Of a stretch of 11,171 nt of DNA, positions 6,438-11,171 are shown one piece after another. Every line of letters starts with the position of its first letter. Within the stretch, counting starts at the first letter, position 1. The notes below the pieces were generated by a model. That model was not told where the DNA came from. It did not search any database and saw only the letters and a list, made by a program, of their open reading frames with translations. Both the position numbers and the translations under genes were made by a program. This DNA is from Kineosporiaceae bacterium (GTDB lineage: Bacteria; Actinomycetota; Actinomycetes; Actinomycetales; Angustibacteraceae): the NCBI GenBank assembly GCA_027345905.1, contig DAIETC010000174.1:1-11171 (forward strand), given 5' to 3'.

Positions 6438-7799
6438 TCAGCCGGTGGCGTCCTGGACGACGACCTGCTGGCGAAGGTCGGACGCCGGCGGCAGCCACGA
6501 CTCGGCGTCCGCCGGCACCTGCTCACCGCTTCGGATGTCGCGCACCGACGAGGTCTCGCCACCTGAGGCGGGGAACCAGACAAAGGGAATCCCGCGCCGC
6601 TGGGCGAACCGGATCTGTCGACCGTACTTCTGCGCGGCGGGCGCCACCTCGGCCGCCACCCCGCGCGCGCGCAACGCGGCCGCCACTGCACCGCTGGCGC
6701 CCCGCGAGTCCTCGTTCGCCAGCGCCACCAGCACGCAGGTCGGCGTGGACCGGCTCGCCGTGAGCAGACCTCGCGACAGCAGCGGAGCCAGGGCACGCGT
6801 CACCCCGAAGGAGATGCCCACGCCGGGGTACGTCGTCCGCCCGTCGCTGGCGAGCGCGTCGTAGCGTCCACCGGAGCACACCGAGCCCAGGTGCTCGAAC
6901 CCGGCCATCTGGGTCTCGTAGACGGTGCCGGTGTAGTAGTCCAGGCCACGCGCGATCCGCAGGTCGGCGACGAGCTCGAAACCCTCGCGGATCGAGCCGC
7001 GGGCGCCGTCCAGAAGCAGGGCCAGCTCGTGCAGTCCGGTGTCGAGCTCGTCGCCGTGCACGCCCAGAGCGCGCACCCGGTCGACGACCGAGGCGTCGGA
7101 GCCGCTGATCTGGGCAAGCTGCAGGCACGACTGCGCCTGTTTCGCCGAGAGCCCGACGGTCTCGACCAGCGCTGCCTCGACCGCCGCGGCGCCGATCTTG
7201 TCGAGCTTGTCGACCACCCGCAGGACGGCGGCGACGTCCTCGATCCCGATCCCGCGGTAGAACCCCTGCACCAGCTTGCGGTTGTTGACCTGCATGCGCA
7301 GCGCCGGCAAAGGCAGACCGGCGAACGCGGCGGCCATCACCTCGACGATCTCGACCTCGTAGTGGAAGGGCAACGTGTCCTTGTCGACGACGTCGATGTC
7401 GGCCTGGCAGAACTCGCGGTAGCGGCCCTCCTGAGGCCGCTCGCCGCGCCAGGCCTTCTGGATCTGGTAGCGCCGGAACGGGAACTCCAGCCGGCCGGCG
7501 TGCTCGAGCACGTACCGGGCGAAGGGCACTGTCAGGTCGAAGTGCAGTCCGAGCTGGCGGGCCGGCTCGGGGGTGCCGGCGTCCGGCTCGTCGGCGTGCA
7601 GGCGGCGCAGGACGTACACCTCCTTGTCGATCTCACCCTTGCGCAGCAGCTGCTCCATGGGTTCGACCGCGCGGGTCTGGATACCCGCGAAACCGTGCAA
7701 CTCGAAGGTACGGCGCAGCGCATCGACGACGCACTGCTCGACCGCGCGCTCGGCGGGCAGCCACTCGGGGTAGCCCGAGAGCGGAGTAGGGCTAGGCAT
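6438..7799 (-). CDS. hisS: Histidine--tRNA ligase
   Basis: A class II synthetase that charges tRNA(His) in the cytoplasm, active as a homodimer in this family. It has 453 residues, slightly longer than the common 420-430. Visible motifs: motif 1 region LRRTFELHGF (28-37), the substrate loop LTVPFARYV (89-97), motif 2 WRGERPQEGRYREFCQADID (117-136), the histidine-binding signature ARGLDYYTGTVYE (283-295), SGGRYDAL (309-316), motif 3 GVGISFGVTRALAPLL (326-341), and a C-terminal anticodon-binding domain from about 355. The ATG at 7799 is preceded by GGAG at 6-nt spacing and fits the family start (SGYPEWLPAERAVEQ). The frame stays open upstream into the preceding gene, but that part is a shadow. 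It lies 49 bp after the metallo-hydrolase gene and is probably co-transcribed with it; the same pair occurs in mycobacteria (Rv2581c-Rv2580c). A hairpin follows its stop. Confidence 0.98.
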   Translation of the reverse strand: MPSPTPLSGYPEWLPAERAVEQCVVDALRRTFELHGFAGIQTRAVEPMEQLLRKGEIDKEVYVLRRLHADEPDAGTPEPARQLGLHFDLTVPFARYVLEHAGRLEFPFRRYQIQKAWRGERPQEGRYREFCQADIDVVDKDTLPFHYEVEIVEVMAAAFAGLPLPALRMQVNNRKLVQGFYRGIGIEDVAAVLRVVDKLDKIGAAAVEAALVETVGLSAKQAQSCLQLAQISGSDASVVDRVRALGVHGDELDTGLHELALLLDGARGSIREGFELVADLRIARGLDYYTGTVYETQMAGFEHLGSVCSGGRYDALASDGRTTYPGVGISFGVTRALAPLLSRGLLTASRSTPTCVLVALANEDSRGASGAVAAALRARGVAAEVAPAAQKYGRQIRFAQRRGIPFVWFPASGGETSSVRDIRSGEQVPADAESWLPPASDLRQQVVVQDATG

Positions 7800-7805
7800 G
7801 CGGTT

Positions 7806-7809
7806 CTCC
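7806..7809 (-). promoter_or_regulatory. Ribosome binding site of hisS
   Basis: GGAG on the minus strand lies 6 nt before the ATG at 7799. It decides for this start over the longer in-frame extension. Confidence 0.65.
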
Positions 7810-7848
7810 GGTCGGTGCGGCGGGCCGCGGTCAGTGCGGCTGCCGGGG

Positions 7849-8544
7849 TCAGGACGGCTGCAGCTGGTGCAGAAAGGGGTTGCTCGTGCGTTCGCGGCCG
7901 ATGGTGGTCTGCGGCCCGTGCCCTGGCAGCACCAGCGTGTCGTCGCCGCGCGGCAGCACCCGCTCGCGCAACGTGCGCAGCATCGCGTCGTGGTCGCCGC
8001 CGGCCAGGTCGGTGCGCCCGATGCTGCCGGCGAACAGCACGTCGCCGGTGAGCAGCGTGTGCTCCGCCTCGACACCGGCCGGTGCCCCAGCCAAGGAGAA
8101 CATCACCGACCCCTCGGTGTGCCCCGGCGCGTGGACGACGTCGAGTCGTAGCCCCGCCAGCTCGAGCTGCTCGCCGTCGGCCAGCTCGACGACGTCGTCC
8201 GGCTGCGCCCAGGTTGCGGCGCGGCCGAACTGCTGTTCGAGCATCGTGACGACCCCGGAGTCGAGCTCACGCAGCGGGTCGTGCAGGCGGTAGCGGTCGG
8301 CACCGTGGATGTGGGCGGCGACGCCGTGCGCGCCGCACACCGGCGTTACCGAGTACGTGTGGTCCAGATGGCCGTGGGTGAGCAGCACCGCCGCGGGACG
8401 CAGCCGGTGCTCGCGCAACACCTCGCCGAGCTCGCCGACAACCTCGATGCCCGGGTCGACGACGACGCATTCCTGCCCGTCCGCGGTGGCGACGACGTAG
8501 CAGTTGGTGCCGAAGACGGCACTGGGAAAGCCGAAGACCTGCAC
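7849..8544 (-). CDS. Metallo-beta-lactamase-fold hydrolase, GloB/YcbL-like
   Basis: A 231-residue, probably cytoplasmic metal-dependent hydrolase of the glyoxalase-II-like branch. The full metal-binding set is visible: H57, H59, D61 and H62 in THGHLDH, H142 in HAPGHTEGS, D168 in LLTGDVLFAGSIGRTDL, and H209 in LPGHGPQT. The N-terminal TNCYVV and VVDPG stretches are typical of the branch. Family members cleave thioesters such as hydroxyacylglutathione; actinobacteria generally use mycothiol, so the true substrate here is not known. The GTG at 8544 is the first possible start, since an in-frame TAA occurs 12 nt upstream. It is upstream of hisS in the same direction (49-bp gap), and this pairing is conserved in actinobacteria, including M. 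tuberculosis Rv2581c. It is divergent from ppiB over 125 bp. Confidence 0.94.
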   Translation of the reverse strand: MQVFGFPSAVFGTNCYVVATADGQECVVVDPGIEVVGELGEVLREHRLRPAAVLLTHGHLDHTYSVTPVCGAHGVAAHIHGADRYRLHDPLRELDSGVVTMLEQQFGRAATWAQPDDVVELADGEQLELAGLRLDVVHAPGHTEGSVMFSLAGAPAGVEAEHTLLTGDVLFAGSIGRTDLAGGDHDAMLRTLRERVLPRGDDTLVLPGHGPQTTIGRERTSNPFLHQLQPS

Positions 8545-8550
8545 CCGACG

Positions 8551-8556
8551 ACCTTA
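8551..8556 (-). promoter_or_regulatory. Possible -10 box or weak ribosome site of the metallo-hydrolase gene
   Basis: TAAGGT on the minus strand ends 6 nt before the GTG start. It can be read as a TANNNT box for a leaderless transcript, or its AAGG as a weak ribosome site. The sequence does not settle which, and no -35 hexamer is evident. Confidence 0.25.
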
Positions 8557-8574
8557 CCCGCAGCCGGCTCGGCC

Positions 8575-8593
8575 CTCGTGACCGACTCGTGAC
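8575..8593 (+). repeat. Direct repeat of CTCGTGAC, 11-bp period, in the divergent promoter region
   Basis: CTCGTGAC occurs at 8575-8582 and again at 8586-8593, one helical turn apart, 35-53 bp upstream of the TACAAT box of ppiB. The spacing and location would suit a protein-binding site, but the repeat is short and may be chance. Confidence 0.3.
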
Positions 8594-8627
8594 TGCATGT
8601 GGCACCGGGCACGCGCGGCACCCTCCC

Positions 8628-8633
8628 TACAAT
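8628..8633 (+). promoter_or_regulatory. Putative -10 box of the ppiB-DUF349 operon
   Basis: TACAAT is a near-consensus -10 hexamer in a GC-rich gap, 36 nt before the GTG start at 8670. That leaves about 30 nt of leader including the ribosome site. No good -35 hexamer is seen at 16-18 bp upstream. Confidence 0.55.
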
Positions 8634-8658
8634 GGCGTGCCGGCCAGCGCTTTCGAGG

Positions 8659-8663
8659 GGAGG
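8659..8663 (+). promoter_or_regulatory. Strong ribosome binding site of ppiB
   Basis: GGAGG, within GAGGGGAGGA, lies 6 nt before the GTG at 8670. This fixes the start and excludes the longer in-frame extension from 8589, which would run across both the -10 box and this site. Confidence 0.85.
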
Positions 8664-8669
8664 ACCATC

Positions 8670-9494
8670 GTGTCGAACGCCCGCGCCCGCGAGCGTGCCA
8701 AGCACCGCTACGCCAAGCGCCAGTCCTCCCTCGCCGCCCGCGCCGCGCGCCGCCGACGCAACCAGCAGGTCATCGGCGCGGTCGTGACGATGCTCATCGT
8801 CGTCGCCGGCGTCCTGGCCCTGTCCCGGATGGCCGGCGACCGCGTTGCGGCAGCCGGCTCGTCCTCATCGGTCAACAGCACCCCTCGTGCGCAACCAACG
8901 GCGAAGGACACGGCCAACCCGTGCGCGGCGCCGACGTCCAAGCCCCTGTCACGGGCCCCGAGCTACCCGGCGCCGCCACCCAAGAGCCTGGCGCAGGGCA
9001 AGGTGTGGGACGCGACCGTCGTCACCACCTGCGGCACGATCGGTCTGGAGCTGTACGGGGACAAGGCCCCGCAGACCGTCTCATCGTTCATCTTCTTGTC
9101 CCGCAAGGGTTTCTACACGGGCTCGCCGTGTCACCGACTGACGTCGAGCCCGTCGCTGAAGGTGCTGCAGTGCGGCGACCCGACCGGCACCGGCACCGGC
9201 GGCCCCGGGTACTCATACGGCGTCGAGAACGCGCCCGCCAACGGCGCGTACCCGGCCGGCACGCTCGCGATGGCCCGCGGGAACTCCACGAACTCCAACG
9301 GCAGCCAGTTCTTCCTCACCTACGGCGACACCACGCTGCCCACAGACACCGGCGGCTACTCCATCTTCGGCAAGGTCACCAAGGGCCTGGACGTCCTACG
9401 AACCGTGGCGGCGGGCGGCACCACGAACGGCCAGCCGGACGGCGCCCCGGCCCGGGCGGTCAGCATCACGAGCGTCACGGTGGCCCCCCGATGA
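8670..9494 (+). CDS. ppiB: Membrane-anchored cyclophilin-type peptidyl-prolyl cis-trans isomerase
   Basis: A 274-residue protein that would speed proline isomerisation of exported proteins on the outer face of the membrane. Residues 1-31 are strongly basic (RARERAKHRYAKRQ...RRRR) and cytoplasmic; 34-52 form one membrane segment (VIGAVVTMLIVVAGVLALS); 60-112 are a Ser/Pro/Ala-rich linker; the cyclophilin domain runs from about 113 to 272. Key stretches are CHRL (154-157, catalytic Arg at R156), QCGDPTGTGTGGPGYSYG (167-184), GSQFFLTYGD (211-220) and SIFGKVTKGLDV (231-242). C154 and C168 replace the Phe and Gly usual in cytosolic cyclophilins and could form a disulfide; I recall this as usual for actinobacterial anchored forms. 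The GTG start is set by a strong ribosome site. The stop overlaps the next gene's ATG by 4 bp. The position beside relA and hisS matches M. tuberculosis ppiB (Rv2582). Confidence 0.93.
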   Translation: MSNARARERAKHRYAKRQSSLAARAARRRRNQQVIGAVVTMLIVVAGVLALSRMAGDRVAAAGSSSSVNSTPRAQPTAKDTANPCAAPTSKPLSRAPSYPAPPPKSLAQGKVWDATVVTTCGTIGLELYGDKAPQTVSSFIFLSRKGFYTGSPCHRLTSSPSLKVLQCGDPTGTGTGGPGYSYGVENAPANGAYPAGTLAMARGNSTNSNGSQFFLTYGDTTLPTDTGGYSIFGKVTKGLDVLRTVAAGGTTNGQPDGAPARAVSITSVTVAPR

Positions 9495-10849
9495 CGCCGT
9501 CCGAAGCCGGGCAGGGCCCACGCCCCACTCCGGCGATGGTCCCGCGTCGACGCCCGCAGGCGCCCCCGGTGCCGCCGGCTCTTGCGCCGCCCAGTGCGGC
9601 GGCCCTGGCCTTCGGGCGGGTCGCGGACGACGGCACCGTGTTCGTGCGAACGCCCGAAGGCGAGCGGGCGGTGGGTTCCTACCCCAGCGCCAGCCCGGAC
9701 GAGGCACTTGCCTACTTCGTGCGCAAGTACGACGAGATCGTGGCCCAGATCGACCTTTTCGAGCAGCGCCTCACGCTCGCCGACGTGCCGGTCAGTGAGC
9801 TGGACGCCGGCCTGGTTCGGCTACGGGAGGTCACCGAGCAGCCGGACGCCGTCGGTGACCTGGCCGCCCTGCGTGAGCGCGTCCAGGCGCTGGCTGGGCT
9901 CACGGCGCAGCGCCGCAGACAGGACGAGGCGGCCCGGCGAGCCGCCCGCGATCGGGTGCGTGAGCAGCGCACCGCACTGGTCGAGGAGGCCGAGCAGATC
10001 GCCGCCATGCCGCCCGAGAAGGTCCAGTGGCGCGCCCACAGCCAGCGGATGAAGGAGATCTTCGAGCAGTGGCGCACTGAGCAGAAATCCGAGCCACGGC
10101 TGGACCGCAAGTCCCAGGAGGAGCTGTGGAAGCGGTTCAGCCAGGCACGCACCGCGTTCGACCGGATGCGCCGCCAGCACTTCGCCGAGCTCGACCAGCA
10201 GCAAGGAGCGGTGAAGGCGGCCAAGCAGAAGCTTGTGGAACAGGCCGAGGCGCTGCAGTCCTCGACCGATTGGGCCAGCACGGCTACGGCGTACAAGCAG
10301 CTGATGGACCGCTGGCGCGAGTGCGGCCGCGCCGGCCGTAAGGACGACGACGCGCTGTGGGCCAGGTTCCGCAGCGCCCAGGACGCCTTCTTCGCGGCGC
10401 GCGCGGCCGTTGCAGCGCGGCAGGATCAGCAGTTCGCGGCCAACCTGGCGGTCAAAGAGGCGCTGCTGACGCAGGCGCAGGCCCTGCTGCCGGTGACCGA
10501 CCTGCGCGCGGCCAAAGCCGCCCTGCGTGACATCGGTGAACGCTGGGAGGCAGCGGGCAAGGTTCCGCGCGAGGACGTCGACCGGCTCGAGCGCCGGCTG
10601 AAAGCCGTCGAGCAGGCGCTGCGCGACGCCGAAGGGACACGCTGGACCAGCCGCAACCCCGAGGGAGAGGCGCGAGCGCGCGACGCCGTCGAGCAGCTGG
10701 AGGCCGCCCTGGCCGAACTGACCAGCCGCCTAGAACGCGCCCGGGCGGCGGGCGACGCCAAGGAGCAGGAACAGATCGAGGCCAACCTGGCCACCCGCCA
10801 GGCGTGGCTCGACCAGGCCCGAAACGCCCTGCGCGACTTCAGCGGCTGA
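9491..10849 (+). CDS. DUF349 domain-containing helical-repeat protein
   Basis: A 452-residue protein of unknown function. Residues 1-38 are Pro/Ala-rich and probably disordered; 41-64 form a small conserved segment (FGRVADDGTVFVRTPEGERAVG); from about 70 to the end it is helical and highly charged. DUF349-like units repeat with a period near 80 residues, marked by W194 (FEQWRTE...LWKRFSQA), W275 (MDRWRECGRAGRKDDDALW, then ARFRSAQDAF) and W352 (GERWEAAGKVPREDVDRLE). The last 60 residues look like a coiled coil. No membrane segment, signal peptide or enzyme motif is seen. The ATG at 9491 overlaps the ppiB stop (ATGA), which suggests translational coupling. The gene ends 9 bp from the convergent relA stop. 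A DUF349 gene between relA and ppiB is, to my knowledge, found in Streptomyces and other actinobacteria, but what it does there is not established. Confidence 0.92.
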   Translation: MTPSEAGQGPRPTPAMVPRRRPQAPPVPPALAPPSAAALAFGRVADDGTVFVRTPEGERAVGSYPSASPDEALAYFVRKYDEIVAQIDLFEQRLTLADVPVSELDAGLVRLREVTEQPDAVGDLAALRERVQALAGLTAQRRRQDEAARRAARDRVREQRTALVEEAEQIAAMPPEKVQWRAHSQRMKEIFEQWRTEQKSEPRLDRKSQEELWKRFSQARTAFDRMRRQHFAELDQQQGAVKAAKQKLVEQAEALQSSTDWASTATAYKQLMDRWRECGRAGRKDDDALWARFRSAQDAFFAARAAVAARQDQQFAANLAVKEALLTQAQALLPVTDLRAAKAALRDIGERWEAAGKVPREDVDRLERRLKAVEQALRDAEGTRWTSRNPEGEARARDAVEQLEAALAELTSRLERARAAGDAKEQEQIEANLATRQAWLDQARNALRDFSG

Positions 10850-10858
10850 GGCCGCAGG

Positions 10859-11171
10859 TCAGTGAGCGGTCACGGTCGCCTTGCCCCCGGTGATCCGGTA
10901 GACGTCGAACACCCCGTCGATACGTCGTACGGCGGCCAGGACGTGCCCGAGGTGTGCCGGGTCGCCCATCTCGAAGGTGAACTTGGAGATCGCCACCCGG
11001 TCTCGGGTGGTCTGCACGCTGGCCGACAAGATGTTGACGTGTGCGTCGGACAGCACCCGGGCCACGTCGGACAGCAGCCGCGCGCGGTCGAGCGCCTCGA
11101 CCTGGATCTGCACGAGGAACACGGTGGCGGCCGACGGTGCCCACTCGACCTCGACCAGCCGCTGCGGCTGG
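10859..11171 (-). CDS. relA: RelA/SpoT (Rel) bifunctional (p)ppGpp synthetase/hydrolase, C-terminal ACT domain (5' part outside window)
   Basis: Only the last 103 residues and the TGA stop are present; the frame is open to the right edge. They form the C-terminal ACT domain of a long Rel enzyme, the stringent-response factor that makes and degrades (p)ppGpp in response to uncharged tRNA on the ribosome. The fit is close: VEVEWAPSAATVFLVQIQVE, ALDRARLLSDVARVLSD, HVNILSASVQTTRDRVAISK, FTFEMGDPAHLGHVLAAVRR and a terminal DGVFDVYRITGG. The catalytic HD and synthetase domains and the TGS domain lie beyond the window and cannot be checked. It converges on the DUF349 gene with a 9-bp gap, too short for a separate terminator, so the two transcripts probably overlap at their 3' ends. 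The order agrees with relA (Rv2583c) next to ppiB (Rv2582) in M. tuberculosis. Confidence 0.96.
   Translation of the reverse strand, partial: QPQRLVEVEWAPSAATVFLVQIQVEALDRARLLSDVARVLSDAHVNILSASVQTTRDRVAISKFTFEMGDPAHLGHVLAAVRRIDGVFDVYRITGGKATVTAH

Noticed and set aside
6245..6796. Extension of the hemerythrin frame upstream by 184 codons
   Set aside because: It is Arg/Pro-rich, runs through the hairpin at 6352-6403 and overlaps the end of hisS, while ATG 6244 gives a typical family start.
7800..8075. Extension of the hisS frame upstream into the metallo-hydrolase gene
   Set aside because: It overlaps a well-supported gene, and the hisS ATG at 7799 has its own GGAG site.
8589..8669. Longer N-terminus for ppiB starting at GTG 8589
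   Set aside because: It would translate through the TACAAT box and the strong ribosome site that precedes GTG 8670, and the extra residues are unlike family N-termini.
8597..9490. Extension of the DUF349 frame upstream as one 750-residue protein
   Set aside because: This part is the out-of-frame reading of ppiB; the true DUF349 start is the ATG overlapping the ppiB stop.

Overview
The window reads as chromosomal DNA from a high-GC actinobacterium (Actinomycetota). Codon third positions are almost all G or C, several genes start with GTG, some starts lack a Shine-Dalgarno site, and the order relA / (DUF349) / ppiB / metallo-beta-lactamase-fold gene / hisS ... aspS ... rarA is a gene neighbourhood I know from Mycobacterium and Streptomyces. 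The genus cannot be fixed from the sequence alone. No tRNA, rRNA, CRISPR, IS element, prophage gene or plasmid gene was seen.

Layout, left to right. (1) 1-1257, minus: rarA, a replication-fork AAA+ ATPase, cut by the left edge at its 3' end. (2) 1308-3542, plus: an MMPL/RND-type membrane exporter, divergent from rarA across 50 bp. (3) 3538-3612: a repeat-rich junction where the exporter and aspS converge; both stop codons lie inside copies of the same 9-bp word. (4) 3610-5376, minus: aspS, probably of the tRNA(Asp/Asn) non-discriminating kind. (5) 5377-5731: a gene-free stretch with a probable aspS promoter, a long near-perfect hairpin and a 2 x 31-bp tandem repeat. (6) 5732-6244, minus: a hemerythrin HHE-domain protein. 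(7) 6245-6437: a gene-free stretch with a second long hairpin just past the end of hisS. (8) 7849-8544 and 6438-7799, minus: a GloB-like metallo-hydrolase and hisS, 49 bp apart and probably one transcript. (9) 8670-9494 and 9491-10849, plus: a membrane-anchored cyclophilin (ppiB) and a DUF349 helical-repeat protein, overlapping by 4 bp. (10) 10859-11171, minus: the C-terminal ACT domain of the stringent-response enzyme RelA, cut by the right edge.

The coding content is mostly housekeeping: two aminoacyl-tRNA synthetases, the (p)ppGpp synthetase that senses uncharged tRNA, a fork-maintenance ATPase and a proline isomerase. The exporter and the hemerythrin are the more variable members. I found no new multi-gene system. 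What the genes do not explain is in the intergenic gaps: three inverted-repeat elements (3538-3585, 5458-5508, 6352-6403) and a tandem repeat (5519-5580), all in the 3-kb segment around aspS and the hemerythrin gene. These are the best candidates for something undescribed, most likely a dispersed palindromic repeat family doubling as transcription terminators.
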